Positions 8,476 to 16,881 of a stretch of DNA of 64,000 nucleotides are shown in pieces. Made by a program: the position numbers and the translations under genes. Where the stretch lies: assembly GCF_023243115.1 (NCBI RefSeq), contig NZ_CP085081.1, positions 1,736,001 through 1,800,000 of the forward strand, in the 5' to 3' direction. Position 1 is the first letter of the stretch; each line of letters opens with the position of its first letter. This stretch comes from Sediminicoccus sp. KRV36. Its GTDB lineage: Bacteria > Pseudomonadota > Alphaproteobacteria > Acetobacterales > Acetobacteraceae. A model generated the notes under the pieces. The model made no database searches and had not been told where the DNA came from. It saw only the letters and a program-made list of their open reading frames with translations.

Positions 8476-9378
8476 ATGCTGCGTTTCATCCTGGCCGGGC
8501 TGTTGCTGGCCGGGCCCGCTTTTGCCCAGATGGCCGCATTGCCGCCCGAGACCCAGGCGGCGATCCGCGCGATCGGGCCCAGCATGGGCGTCGAGGGCGT
8601 GGCCCGCACCGCCGCCGCTCTCGCCGCGCTGCAACCGCCGGCAGTGGTGGAGCCGCTGCGCGACCAGGCCTATGGGCCCGATCCGCGCCACCGCCTCGAT
8701 GTGTTTTCGCCCGGGCCTGGCTCGCGGCCGGTGCTGGTCTTTGTGCATGGCGGCGGCTTCGTGGGGGGCGACAAGACGCGGCCGGGCGCGTTTTTCTACG
8801 ACAATATCGGCCAATGGGCGGCGCGCTCGGGGCTGGTGGGCGTGAACATCACCTATCGGCTGGCGCCGCAGCATGCCTATCCGGCCGTTGTGGAGGATCT
8901 CGCGGCGGCCCTCAGCTGGGTGCGTGCGAATATCGCAGCCCTTGGCGGCGACCCGGCGCGCATCCTGCTGATGGGGCAATCGGCCGGGGCCGCGCATGTG
9001 GGCGACTATCTGGCGGCGCATGCGGCCGACCCCGGTGTGGCTTCCGCCATGCTCGTCTCGGGCGTGCATGATGTGGCGAGCTATCCGGCCTCACCCACCA
9101 CGGCAGCGTATTACGGCAATGACCCGGTGAAGCTGGCACAGCGCTCGGCCATTCCGGGGCTGACGCGGCTGGCCATTCCGCTGTTCCTGGCCTCGGCCGA
9201 TTTGGAGCCGCGCCCCTTCCAGGACCAGGTGGCGCGGCTGAATGCGGCGCTGTGCCTGGCCGGGCGCTGCCCGCCCTATCTGCACATGGCGGGGCACAAC
9301 CACTTCTCCACTGTGTTCGCCATCGGCACGGCGGATCAGGAATTGACCATTCCGCTGCTGGCGCTCGCCAACCGGTGA
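8476..9378 (+). CDS. Exported alpha/beta hydrolase (HSL-type carboxylesterase)
   Basis: 300 aa with a signal peptide (MLRFILAGLLLAGPAFAQ). The oxyanion motif HGGGFVGGDK lies near residue 91, the nucleophile elbow GQSAGA near residue 170, and a C-terminal His in AGHNHFS near residue 275. These mark the hormone-sensitive-lipase/BD-FAE-like group, which acts on short-chain esters. It starts 12 bp after the ABC operon and its stop overlaps the next gene by GTGA, so it is probably cotranscribed. A link between the ester hydrolase and the imported substrate is possible but unproven. Confidence 0.88.
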   Translation: MLRFILAGLLLAGPAFAQMAALPPETQAAIRAIGPSMGVEGVARTAAALAALQPPAVVEPLRDQAYGPDPRHRLDVFSPGPGSRPVLVFVHGGGFVGGDKTRPGAFFYDNIGQWAARSGLVGVNITYRLAPQHAYPAVVEDLAAALSWVRANIAALGGDPARILLMGQSAGAAHVGDYLAAHAADPGVASAMLVSGVHDVASYPASPTTAAYYGNDPVKLAQRSAIPGLTRLAIPLFLASADLEPRPFQDQVARLNAALCLAGRCPPYLHMAGHNHFSTVFAIGTADQELTIPLLALANR

Positions 9379-10556
9379 AGCCCTTTGCCGTCATCGGCGC
9401 CGGCCCGGCCGGGCTGATGGCGGCGGAAATCCTGGCTTCGGCGGGGCAGCCGGTCGTCATCTTCGACCAGATGGCGCAGCCAGCGCGCAAATTCCTGCTG
9501 GCCGGGCGCGGCGGGCTGAACCTGACCCATTCCGAACCGCTGGAGCGCTTCCTGCCGCATTACGGTGCCGCCGCCGAGGCGCTGCGCCCGGCCATCGAGG
9601 CGTTTCCGCCCGCCTCCCTCATCGCCTGGGCCGAGGGGCTGGGGCAGGCGGTCTTCACCGGCAGTTCCGGCCGGGTGTTTCCGCGCGCCATGAAGGCCTC
9701 ACCCTTGCTGCGCGCCTGGCTCGCGCGGCTGGAGGGGCTGGGGGTGACCCTGCGCCGGCGCCATCGCTGGATCGGCTGGGATGAGGCCGGCGCTCTGCGT
9801 TTCGCGACGCCCGAGGGCGAGGTGAGCTTCGCCCCCGCCGCCACCATCCTCGCGCTGGGCGGCGCCTCCTGGCCGCGCCTTGGCTCCGATGGTGGCTGGG
9901 TCAGCCTGCTGGCTGATGTGGCGCCGTTTCGCCCGGCGAATATGGGCTTCCGGGTGGCTTGGAGCCCGCATTTCGCCGAGCGATTCCAGGGCATGCCCCT
10001 GAAGCGCGCCGCACTCAGCTTCGCGGGCCGGACGCAACGCGGCGAGGCGATGATCACGCGCGATGGCATCGAGGGCGGGCTGATCTACGCCTTCAGCGCG
10101 GCTTTGCGGGATGCCATGGCGCGGGACGGCATGGCCGAAATCACGCTCGATCTGCGGCCGGATCTGGAGCGGATCCACCTCTCGGGCGGCGCCATGTCCC
10201 TCTCCAACCAGCTGCGCAAGCAGGCGGGCCTCTCGCCCGTCGCGGTGGGTCTGGTGCAGGAGGCGCTGCATGCCGGCGTGACGACGCCCGTGCCGGAATT
10301 GGTCAAGGCGCTGCCGCTGCGCCTGACGGGCATGCAGGGGCTGGAGCGGGCGATCTCCTCGGCCGGCGGGCTGCGCTGGTCCGCGCTGGAGGCGGATTTC
10401 AGCCTGCGCGCCCGCCCGGGCGTCTATGCCGTGGGCGAGATGCTGGACTGGGAGGCGCCGACCGGCGGCTACCTGCTGCAGGCCTGTTTCAGCACGGCGG
10501 TCGCGGCGGCGCGGGCCGCCTTGCGCGATGGGGTCACCGAACCACGCAGCGGGTGA
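9375..10556 (+). CDS. BaiN/HI0933-like FAD-dependent oxidoreductase
   Basis: 393 aa. The GTG start at 9375 overlaps the esterase stop (GTGA) and puts the FAD-binding motif VIGAGPAGLMAAEIL within the first 20 residues, so longer frames are rejected. Other family marks are ARKFLLAGRGGLNLTHSE near residue 45, FTGSSGRVFPRAMKASP near residue 95, GGASWPRLGSDGGW near residue 160 and the C-terminal GEMLDWEAPTGGYLLQACF. This is the HI0933/YhiN flavoprotein family, whose general role is poorly defined. The 3' end overlaps a convergent gene by 23 bp. Confidence 0.9.
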   Translation: MKPFAVIGAGPAGLMAAEILASAGQPVVIFDQMAQPARKFLLAGRGGLNLTHSEPLERFLPHYGAAAEALRPAIEAFPPASLIAWAEGLGQAVFTGSSGRVFPRAMKASPLLRAWLARLEGLGVTLRRRHRWIGWDEAGALRFATPEGEVSFAPAATILALGGASWPRLGSDGGWVSLLADVAPFRPANMGFRVAWSPHFAERFQGMPLKRAALSFAGRTQRGEAMITRDGIEGGLIYAFSAALRDAMARDGMAEITLDLRPDLERIHLSGGAMSLSNQLRKQAGLSPVAVGLVQEALHAGVTTPVPELVKALPLRLTGMQGLERAISSAGGLRWSALEADFSLRARPGVYAVGEMLDWEAPTGGYLLQACFSTAVAAARAALRDGVTEPRSG

Positions 10557-10914
10557 TGTTGACCGTCAGCCTGGTGCCGGCGAGCGAGCCTTCGAACGGC
10601 CCGCCGACCCGATTCGAAATTCCGCCGATGCCCGATGCCATGGCGATCGAGAATTCGGGGTTCACCTTGGTTCCCGCCGGGCCGGTGAGGACCACATGCG
10701 CATAGGCGCGCACGGGGGTCGGGCCGTTGTTGATGAAGCCGATCCGGATGCTGTTATTGGCTGTGCCGAAGTGGCTGGCCTCGGAGATTTCGATGTTGCA
10801 GCCATTGGCCGTGGCGCCGTTCACGATGAGGTTCGGGCCGGTCCAGTTCGTCTGCTGCGCCGCGGCGGGCAGGGTGGCCAGGAGCAGGGGCGTGGCCAGG
10901 AGGAGCTTGCGCAT
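10534..10914 (-). CDS. Small secreted protein of unknown function
   Basis: 126 aa with a clear signal peptide (MRKLLLATPLLLATLPAAAQ). The mature part of about 105 residues is rich in Asn, Gly and Thr and looks beta-stranded (IRIGFINNGPTPVRAYAHVV). It has two cysteines, one near residue 39 and one five residues from the end, which could form a disulfide. I do not recognise the family. It is convergent with the BaiN-like gene and overlaps it by 23 bp. Architecture and size resemble the secreted protein at 48663-49025. Confidence 0.75.
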   Translation of the reverse strand: MRKLLLATPLLLATLPAAAQQTNWTGPNLIVNGATANGCNIEISEASHFGTANNSIRIGFINNGPTPVRAYAHVVLTGPAGTKVNPEFSIAMASGIGGISNRVGGPFEGSLAGTRLTVNITRCVVR

Positions 10915-11030
10915 GGGTGTCTCACTCAGAGTGTTTCAATCGCCCAGAGCATGCCCGCCCCGGGCGTCCAGGGCGATCATGCCGCCCCGATGCCTGTGAT
11001 CGGCCCAGCCAATGGTCACGGATGAGGGTC

Positions 11031-11076
11031 AAGGAAACTGAGTTTCCTTGTGGGGGTAGAGGGGGCAAAGCCCCCT
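11031..11076. repeat. Double-hairpin intergenic element, likely terminator after aapM
   Basis: Two perfect inverted repeats lie next to each other: 11031-11049 (9-bp arms AAGGAAACT/AGTTTCCTT around one base) and 11060-11076 (7-bp arms AGGGGGC/GCCCCCT around AAA). The second begins 5 bases past the aapM stop, so it probably ends that minus-strand operon. Neither has a good U-tract. The same layout, a G/C-run hairpin, a short spacer with ACCC, then a GGAA-type hairpin, recurs at 17894-17943, which suggests a dispersed repeat family. Confidence 0.65.
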
Positions 11077-11081
11077 TGGTT

Positions 11082-12149
11082 TCACCGCTGCGCCGGCTGG
11101 AAATCCCGCTCCAGCCTCTGGCTGTATTTCGACATCGCGAAGCACAGGATGAAATATACCCCAGCCGCGAAGACATAGGCCTCGGTCGGGAAGCCCAGCC
11201 AGTTCGGATCACCCAGCGCCGAGCGCAGCGTCGTGAAGAAGTCGAACACGCCGATCACGATCACGAGCGTCGTGTCCTTGAACAGGCCGATGAAGGTGTT
11301 CACCTGGCTCGGGATGGTGATGGAGAGCGCCTGCGGCAGGATCACCAGCCGCATCTTCTGCCAGTAGCTGAGGCCCACCGCATCGGCCGCCTCGTATTGC
11401 CCGCGCGGCATGGCCTGCAGCCCGCCGCGCACCACCTCGGCCATGTAGGCCGCGGTGAAGATGGTGTAGGCGACCAGCACGCGGGCCAGGCGGTCCAGCG
11501 TGATGCCGTCCGGCAGGAACAGCGGCAGCATGATCGCCGCCATGAAGAGCAGGCTGATCAGCGGCACGCCGCGCACGCATTCGATCACCGCGGTGGAGAA
11601 CCAGCGCACCAGCGTCAGGTCGGAACGGCGGCCCAGTGCCAGCAGGATGGCCAGCGGATAGCCCAGGGCCAGCCCATAGACGGCGATGATGCCGGTGATG
11701 GTGATGCCCCCCCACAGCCGGGTCGCGACGGGGCTGAGGCCGAAGACGCCGCCGCCCATCAGCAGCAGCATGGTGGGGGCGGCCACCACCCAGGCCACCA
11801 GCAGCCACTTGTTCCAGCAGGCGCGGAAGGTGGAGGAAATGACGAGGGTGACGAGGATCACCAGCATCAGCCCCGGCCGCCAGCGCTCCTCATAGGGGTA
11901 GAGGCCAAAGACGCTGAACCAGAATTTCTCGCGGATGAAGGCCCAGCAGGCGCCGCCGGCTTCCCGGCAGGCCGCGGCATTGCCGTTCCAGGTGGCGTTC
12001 AGCACCGCCCAGGTGAAGAGCGGCGGCACCAGCCAGACCAGAAGGGCCAGGCAGGCGGCGCTGATGGCGATATTGAGGGGGCCGTTGAAGCAGGCGCGCG
12101 CGAAGGTGACGCTGCGTTCGCCGAAATTCGGCAGGATGGGCGCCGCCAT
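11082..12149 (-). CDS. aapM: General L-amino acid ABC transporter permease AapM
   Basis: 355 aa, the second permease of a polar amino-acid importer. It has an N-terminal helix, a long periplasmic insertion (residues about 50-85, with AACREAGGACWAFIREKFWF) that is typical of AapM/YhdY, and then the HisM-type core. The EAA loop is YEAADAVGLSYWQKMRLVIL near residue 255. It starts one base past the aapQ stop. An aapP ATPase gene would be expected next, but the operon ends here with two hairpins. Confidence 0.92.
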   Translation of the reverse strand: MAAPILPNFGERSVTFARACFNGPLNIAISAACLALLVWLVPPLFTWAVLNATWNGNAAACREAGGACWAFIREKFWFSVFGLYPYEERWRPGLMLVILVTLVISSTFRACWNKWLLVAWVVAAPTMLLLMGGGVFGLSPVATRLWGGITITGIIAVYGLALGYPLAILLALGRRSDLTLVRWFSTAVIECVRGVPLISLLFMAAIMLPLFLPDGITLDRLARVLVAYTIFTAAYMAEVVRGGLQAMPRGQYEAADAVGLSYWQKMRLVILPQALSITIPSQVNTFIGLFKDTTLVIVIGVFDFFTTLRSALGDPNWLGFPTEAYVFAAGVYFILCFAMSKYSQRLERDFQPAQR

Positions 12150-12150
12150 C

Positions 12151-13335
12151 TCAGCGCTCCTTCAGCGCGACGGCGCGGTTGTACATGTTCATCAGCAGCG
12201 AGGTGATGAGGCTGATGGCGAGATAGACGGCCATGAACAGCGTGATCACCTCCACCGCCTGCCCGGTCTGGTTGATCGAGGTGTTCGCGACGGAAACCAG
12301 ATCCGGATAGCCGATGACGACCGCGAGCGAGGAATTCTTCGTCAGGTTCAGGAATTGCGAGGTCATGGGCGGGATGATCACGCGCAAGGCCTGCGGCAGG
12401 ATCACAAGGCGCATGATGGTGCCGGAGGCAAGGCCCAGCGCGCGCGCCGCCTCCCATTGGCCCTTGTGCACGGATTGAATGCCCGAGCGCACGATCTCGG
12501 CGATGAAGGCCGAGGTATAGACCACCAGGCCGATCAGCAGCGCGAAGAATTCCGGGCTGAGCGAAAGCCCGCCCTCGAAGTTGAAGCCGGTGAGCTCCGG
12601 CCATTCGACCGTGGGTGCCCCGAAGACGAAGCCCGCCGCGACAGGCAGGCCGATCAGCAGCGCGAGCCCCGGGACCAGCGTGGATTTGCGCTCCCCTGTC
12701 TCGATCTGCCGCGCGCGTTCGCGCCGGGCGAGGCCGTACCAGAGAATGGCGGCGGTCAGCAGCGCCAGCAGGAAGGAATAGAGCGCGGGCTCGGCCAGCA
12801 GGGCCGGCAGCTTCACCCCGCGCTGCGAGAGGAAGAAGCCGGGGATCGGGTTCAGCGCCTGCCGCACCGAAGGCAGTTGCAGGATGATGGAATGCCAGAA
12901 GACCAGCTGCAGCACGAGCGGCGTGTTGCGGATCACCTCGATATAACCGCCGGTCAGGCTGCGCAGCAGCGGATTTTCAGCCAGCCGCGCGAGGCCGAGC
13001 AACACGCCCAGGATGGTCGCCAGCACGATCCCCACCAGGGCCACGCGCATGGTGTTGAGGAAGCCCTGCGTCAGCGCCAGGGCATAGCTGTCCGAAGGGG
13101 TATAGCCGAGCAGGCCTTCGCCAATGGGAAACCCGGCTGAGCGATTGAGGAAGCCATAGCCGAATTGCAGCCCGCGGGCCGCCATGTTGGTCAGCATGTT
13201 GTTGTAGAGCGACCAGCCGATGAAGATCACGGCGAAGGCGAGGCCCGCCTGCCACAGCACACCGCGCAGCGTGGTGCCGGCCGGCAGCGGGATCAACGGC
13301 TTGGCCGCTGGCATGATGGGGGTGGTGGTGCTCAT
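12151..13335 (-). CDS. aapQ: General L-amino acid ABC transporter permease AapQ
   Basis: 394 aa. It shows the AapQ/YhdX features: an N-terminal helix, FGYGFLNRSAGFPIGEG near residue 67 followed by the permease helices, a large central insertion of additional helices, and the EAA loop WEAARALGLASGTIMRLVIL near residue 300. The C-terminal NTSINQTGQAVEVITLFMAV segment is characteristic. It lies 69 bp downstream of the binding-protein gene and forms the heterodimeric channel with AapM in the inner membrane. Confidence 0.93.
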   Translation of the reverse strand: MSTTTPIMPAAKPLIPLPAGTTLRGVLWQAGLAFAVIFIGWSLYNNMLTNMAARGLQFGYGFLNRSAGFPIGEGLLGYTPSDSYALALTQGFLNTMRVALVGIVLATILGVLLGLARLAENPLLRSLTGGYIEVIRNTPLVLQLVFWHSIILQLPSVRQALNPIPGFFLSQRGVKLPALLAEPALYSFLLALLTAAILWYGLARRERARQIETGERKSTLVPGLALLIGLPVAAGFVFGAPTVEWPELTGFNFEGGLSLSPEFFALLIGLVVYTSAFIAEIVRSGIQSVHKGQWEAARALGLASGTIMRLVILPQALRVIIPPMTSQFLNLTKNSSLAVVIGYPDLVSVANTSINQTGQAVEVITLFMAVYLAISLITSLLMNMYNRAVALKER

Positions 13336-13404
13336 GCGGCGCCCTTTGTCACTCGACCTGGAAAGACCGAAGGGGCCGGAGCATGCGCCCCGGCCCCCAA
13401 GGGA

Positions 13405-14436
13405 TCAACGCGCCGGCGGGGCGTAGAGCAGGCCGCCCTGCGTCCAGATGTTGTTCTGGCCGCGCTCCAGCGCCAGCGGGGTGCTGGGGCCGAGGTGACG
13501 GTTGTAGATCTCGCCGTAATTGCCGAACTGGCGAATGATCTGGCGGGCATAATCGGCGCGCGATGCGCTGATGCTCTCACCCATATTGCCCTCGACGCCC
13601 AGGAAGCGGCGGATCGTCGGGTTGGTGCTGGAAGCCGCCATCTGCTCGACATTGGCCATGGTGATGCCCATTTCCTCGGCCTCGATCAGGGCGAAGACGG
13701 TCCAGGCGACGATGTTGGTGAGTTCCTCATCGCCCTGGCGGATGGTGGGGCCCAGCGGTTCCTTACTGATGCGCTCGGGCAGGATCACGTGGTCCGCCGG
13801 GCGGGTCAGCAGCGTGCGCTGCGCGGCGAGTGCGGCGAAGTCATTGGTGAACACGTCGCAGCGGCCGCTGTCATAGGCGCGGCGCAGCTCGTCCAGGTCC
13901 GAGATGACGACGGGCGTGAAGCGGAGATTGTGCTGGCGGAAGAAGTCATTGAGGTTCAGCTCGGTCGTCGTGCCGGGCTGCACGCAGACGGTGGCGCCGT
14001 TGAGCGCGCGGGCCGAGGTGACGTTGAGGCGGCGCGGCACCATCACGGACTGGCCGTCATAGAAGACCACCGCCGGGAAGTTGAAGCGGTTCACGTTGGA
14101 ATCGCGCGTCAGCGTCCAGGTCGTGTTGTTGGAGAGGATGTCCACCTCACCCGCGGCCAGCGCCGGGAAGCGGCTCTGCGAGGTGACAGGCACGAACTCG
14201 ACCTTGGTCGCGTCGTTGAAGATGGTGATCGCGACGGCGCGGCAGATCTCGACGTTGAAGCCCTGCCAGCGGCCCTGGCTGTCGGGCACGCCGAAGCCGG
14301 GATTGGAGGGGCCCTGGACGCCGCAGCGCAGGGTGCCGCGCTGGCGAATCTGGTCGAGGTCACGGCCGGCCAGGGCTTCCACCGGCCCGAAGGCCACGAA
14401 AGCTGCCGCGGCGGCGGCGAAGGCGGTCAACTTCAT
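13405..14436 (-). CDS. aapJ: General L-amino acid-binding periplasmic protein AapJ
   Basis: 343 aa. The start at 14436 follows an AAAAGGAA ribosome site and opens a signal peptide (MKLTAFAAAAAAFVAFGPVEALA). Mature family-3 binding-protein marks include IRQRGTLRCGVQGPSNPGFG, GRWQGFNVEICRAVAITIF, and the substrate-binding region NTTWTLTRDSNVNRFNF. It captures polar and other L-amino acids in the periplasm and delivers them to AapQ/AapM. The 267 bp upstream, between this gene and the transglycosylase gene, must hold the operon promoter. I found no sigma-54 consensus in that gap, although such operons are often nitrogen controlled. Confidence 0.93.
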   Translation of the reverse strand: MKLTAFAAAAAAFVAFGPVEALAGRDLDQIRQRGTLRCGVQGPSNPGFGVPDSQGRWQGFNVEICRAVAITIFNDATKVEFVPVTSQSRFPALAAGEVDILSNNTTWTLTRDSNVNRFNFPAVVFYDGQSVMVPRRLNVTSARALNGATVCVQPGTTTELNLNDFFRQHNLRFTPVVISDLDELRRAYDSGRCDVFTNDFAALAAQRTLLTRPADHVILPERISKEPLGPTIRQGDEELTNIVAWTVFALIEAEEMGITMANVEQMAASSTNPTIRRFLGVEGNMGESISASRADYARQIIRQFGNYGEIYNRHLGPSTPLALERGQNNIWTQGGLLYAPPAR

Positions 14437-14703
14437 CGGAAAATTCCTTTTCGTTGGCTCCGGCAAGGTATGCCCTCCCGGCTGGGCTGGCATGTGCCTG
14501 GAAGCTGGCCGGGTTTCAAGTGGGTTAAACCATTGTCATCACCGCGCTGCCCATGGGCCGCCCGTGGCTTGGGCAGTGGCCTGCGGCATGCCTTAAATTC
14601 GCACTCTATGCGGGCAACTGCTTCAGGCACTGTCCCGCGGGTTGTACCCGGCGGCTCCAACGCGAATGGCGCGAAGTGGCCTCCGGGAGGAGCCCGCGCC
14701 GGC

Positions 14704-15492
14704 CTATCGCCGTACCAGGCTCATCGGCACCATCGCGACCTGCCGGCCGGTGACCGGGATGGGATGGGCCCGATACGCATCCAGCCCACGCCCGCCGCTC
14801 CCGGACATGGGCAGGATCTGGGCGCGCTCGTCGCGATTCGTGAGCGAGAGACTCGTGGACGGCGGCAGCGGCCGCTGGCTGGCGAAGCTCATGCCCACCA
14901 GCGCGCGATCCTCGGCGTTGCGCGCCTGGGCGGCGGGCCAGGCGGCCTGGACCCGGGCGCGATAGGCCTGGGCCAGCTCCGGCGTGTGGGAATGGTAGTG
15001 CCCGGCCGCCGTGATCCAGTCATTCCGCGCCGCCTGCAGCTGCGTGAGGAATTGCGCGGCGTAGCGGGCATTGCTGACGGGGTCGAAGGCCTCCTCCAGG
15101 CTGGCGAAGGCGCGGGGGTGGTGGTGCAGGTTCACCTGCATGCAGCCGACATCGATGATGCGGACGCCACGCCCCTGCAATTCCCGCACGGCGGCAATTG
15201 CTGCCGCCTTGTCGGGGAAGAAATGACCGCGTCCCTCGGCATTGATGGTCCAGGGCCAGGGGCCGGAGGTGCCCGTCTCCGGGTTGCGCCGCCCCGATTC
15301 CACCCGCCCGATGGCCTGGAGCAGGCCGGCGGGGATCTGCGCATCCTGCTCGGCGCGGGCGATGGCGGCGCGGCATTGCAGCGTCGGGTCGGGCGCCGGA
15401 CTGGGGTTCACGGCCGGCTGTGCCAGGCCAGCGGCCGCGTTCAGCGTGATGCAGAGGAGCGTGAGGGCGGCGCGGGGGAGGATGCGGAGCAT
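14704..15492 (-). CDS. Exported lytic transglycosylase, SLT domain
   Basis: 262 aa. The start at 15492 is chosen because a signal peptide begins there (MLRILPRAALTLLCITLNAA) and CAGGG lies 7 bases upstream. The catalytic Glu is in LLQAIGRVESGR (Glu65). DVGCMQVNLHHHPRAFASLE and NARYAAQFLTQL near residues 140-175 are the next two conserved SLT motifs. The enzyme cleaves peptidoglycan glycan strands in the periplasm, forming 1,6-anhydro ends. The C-terminal region after about residue 210 is low in recognisable motifs. It stands alone on the minus strand; its promoter overlaps a candidate plus-strand RNA. Confidence 0.87.
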   Translation of the reverse strand: MLRILPRAALTLLCITLNAAAGLAQPAVNPSPAPDPTLQCRAAIARAEQDAQIPAGLLQAIGRVESGRRNPETGTSGPWPWTINAEGRGHFFPDKAAAIAAVRELQGRGVRIIDVGCMQVNLHHHPRAFASLEEAFDPVSNARYAAQFLTQLQAARNDWITAAGHYHSHTPELAQAYRARVQAAWPAAQARNAEDRALVGMSFASQRPLPPSTSLSLTNRDERAQILPMSGSGGRGLDAYRAHPIPVTGRQVAMVPMSLVRR

Positions 15493-15541
15493 GCCGAGCC
15501 CTGCGCAAGCCGCATGCCAGCCCTGGCCCATTCATCCCATG

Positions 15542-15575
15542 TTGCAATGCAAAAAATCGCTTGCATGCGAGCGAT
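15542..15575. promoter_or_regulatory. Two adjacent palindromes between the transglycosylase gene and the cupin gene
   Basis: TTGCAATGCAA (15542-15552) is a perfect odd palindrome. ATCGC and GCGAT (15556-15560 and 15571-15575) bracket a TTGCATGCGA core, making a 20-bp quasi-palindrome. They sit 50-83 bases upstream of the transglycosylase start and 20-54 bases upstream of the proposed start of the plus-strand RNA, so they could be operator sites for either. Confidence 0.35.
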
Positions 15576-15595
15576 CTCCCACCTATGTTCTGGGA

Positions 15596-15681
15596 GGCGG
15601 CAGGAACTTCGGTTCTTGCCTGCTTTCTTGGACGTTTCCTCCCTAAACTTGGCGGCGCAGCAATGCGTCGCCACTTTTTTT
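15596..15681 (+). ncRNA. Candidate small RNA with intrinsic terminator and anti-Shine-Dalgarno motif
   Basis: No protein gene reads rightward here, yet the plus strand has a textbook terminator: 9-bp arms (one mismatch) around GCAA at 15651-15672, followed by seven T at 15675-15681. Upstream is another stable hairpin, 15599-15620, with 9-bp arms (one mismatch) closing a TTCG tetraloop. Between them lies an unpaired stretch with TTTCCTCCCT at about 15635-15644, complementary to Shine-Dalgarno sequences. A possible promoter is TTGCAT (15561) and TATGTT (15584) with 17-bp spacing, giving a start near 15596 and an RNA of about 86 nt. Small RNAs with CCUCCC-type loops are known in alphaproteobacteria; the assignment to any family is inference. 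Confidence 0.6.
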
Positions 15682-15731
15682 GTCCAAAATCCAGCGAGCG
15701 TCCAGGCCGGGGGCAAAAACGCTGAGCGCTG

Positions 15732-16109
15732 TCAGGGGCCGTCCACAAGCCGCGTCTCGAATTGCGCCGGCGCCGTGATCTCGACCAGCTCCAGGTCATC
15801 CGAATGCACCAATTCGCGGTGGCGGATGCGCGGCGGCTGCAGCACGCTGGTGCCGGCGGTCAGCGTTACCTCGCCGATATCCTCATATTCGAAGCGCACC
15901 CAGCCCTTGACGATCCAGACCATCTGGAATTCCAGCTCGTGCAGGTGCCATTGCGGCTCGGCATGGACGCCCGGAATGGCACGGATCACATGGGCGCCGA
16001 AGCCGCCCTTGGTCGCCTCGGCGATGCCCAGGTCGCCATATTCAAAGAAGGCGCGCAGGCCGCGGGTGAAATCACGCCCATCGGCGTGCCGAATAATCGT
16101 CTTGTTCAT
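15732..16109 (-). CDS. Cupin-domain protein
   Basis: 125 aa, single cupin barrel. Conserved cupin motif 1 is visible as HAEPQWHLHELEFQMVWIVKG near residue 48 (His, His and Glu as likely metal ligands) and motif 2 as TAGTSVLQPPRIRHREL near residue 83. Its ATG overlaps the stop of the upstream GST gene (ATGA), so the two are coupled and may act on the same small molecule. No substrate can be assigned from the sequence. Confidence 0.82.
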   Translation of the reverse strand: MNKTIIRHADGRDFTRGLRAFFEYGDLGIAEATKGGFGAHVIRAIPGVHAEPQWHLHELEFQMVWIVKGWVRFEYEDIGEVTLTAGTSVLQPPRIRHRELVHSDDLELVEITAPAQFETRLVDGP

Positions 16110-16732
16110 GTCATCGGCACCGCGACATGGCGGGCGAAGCCGGCGCGGGCCAGCAACCGCCCATGCCAGGCGACGACGCGCGGCTGCGGCGCCCGCGTGA
16201 TCGGCAGGGCCAGCCAGCGATGGAGATAGGGGCCGAGGGCGATGTCAGCGAGGCTCGGCTGCTCGCCGCCCAGATAGGGCGCCTCGCCCAGGGCTTGCTC
16301 CACCATGTCCCACAGGGCCTGGGCTTCGTCGCGCGCGGCATGGGTGGCGGGCCAGTCGCGCTTCTCCTCGGGTGTCCGGATATAGGTGAAGAAGATGGTG
16401 GTCATCGGCGCGTTCAGATGCCCCAGCTGCCAATCCATCCAGCGCTCGGCGCGGGCGCGGGCGCGCGGTTCGGCCGGGTGCATGGCATGGCCGGGCGCGC
16501 GGGTGCCGACGAGGTAGCGGCAGATGCTGTTGCTCTCCCACAGGGAAAAGCCGTCCGGCTCCTCGATGGTGGGCACGCGCGCATTGGGGTTCATCGCCAG
16601 ATAGGCCGGCTCCCGCGTGCGGCCGAAGCTGCCGCCCGCATCCAGCCGCTGGAAGGGAATTCCCAATTCCTCGCAGAGCCAAAGCAGCTTCATGACATTG
16701 GAGGAGCTGGCGCGGCCCCAGATCTTCAACAT
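16106..16732 (-). CDS. Glutathione S-transferase family protein
   Basis: 208 aa. The N-terminal thioredoxin-like domain begins LKIWGRASSSNVMKLLWLCEE, with Ser residues where the catalytic Ser/Cys is expected (SSSNV). PNARVPTIEEPDGFSLWESN carries the cis-Pro and the glutathione-binding Glu-Ser pair near residue 65. The C-terminal helical domain contains the N-capping motif GEQPSLADIALGPYLHRW near residue 150. It heads a two-gene unit with the cupin gene. Divergent from the catalase gene, with 149 bp between the starts. The substrate is unknown. Confidence 0.9.
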   Translation of the reverse strand: MLKIWGRASSSNVMKLLWLCEELGIPFQRLDAGGSFGRTREPAYLAMNPNARVPTIEEPDGFSLWESNSICRYLVGTRAPGHAMHPAEPRARARAERWMDWQLGHLNAPMTTIFFTYIRTPEEKRDWPATHAARDEAQALWDMVEQALGEAPYLGGEQPSLADIALGPYLHRWLALPITRAPQPRVVAWHGRLLARAGFARHVAVPMT

Positions 16733-16881
16733 GGCGTTTCTCCCGAACCTGCGGGAAGTTTAGGGCGAGGTGGCGCCTGGGCGGAAGGGTGCCGGCCTTC
16801 CTTCCAAAACGACGCGGATTGACGCGTAACCTTTGCGTCGGGGGCGCCGAAACTGGCATGCACGCGAAAAGGAGATCGTCC

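Noticed and set aside
6622..9069. An 815-codon open frame antisense to the DppC/DppDF and esterase genes
   Set aside because: Repeated low-complexity HRxR patterns and no motifs; it is the shadow of three well-supported genes, including two ABC ATPase domains that generate a pseudo-repeat.
15441..15716. A 91-codon minus-strand frame upstream of the transglycosylase
   Set aside because: It crosses the terminator and hairpins of the candidate small RNA, uses unusual codons for this genome and has no motif.
13165..16200. A 1011-codon plus-strand open frame
   Set aside because: It runs antisense across aapQ, aapJ, the transglycosylase, a non-coding gap and the cupin gene, all of which have clear motifs and signal peptides.
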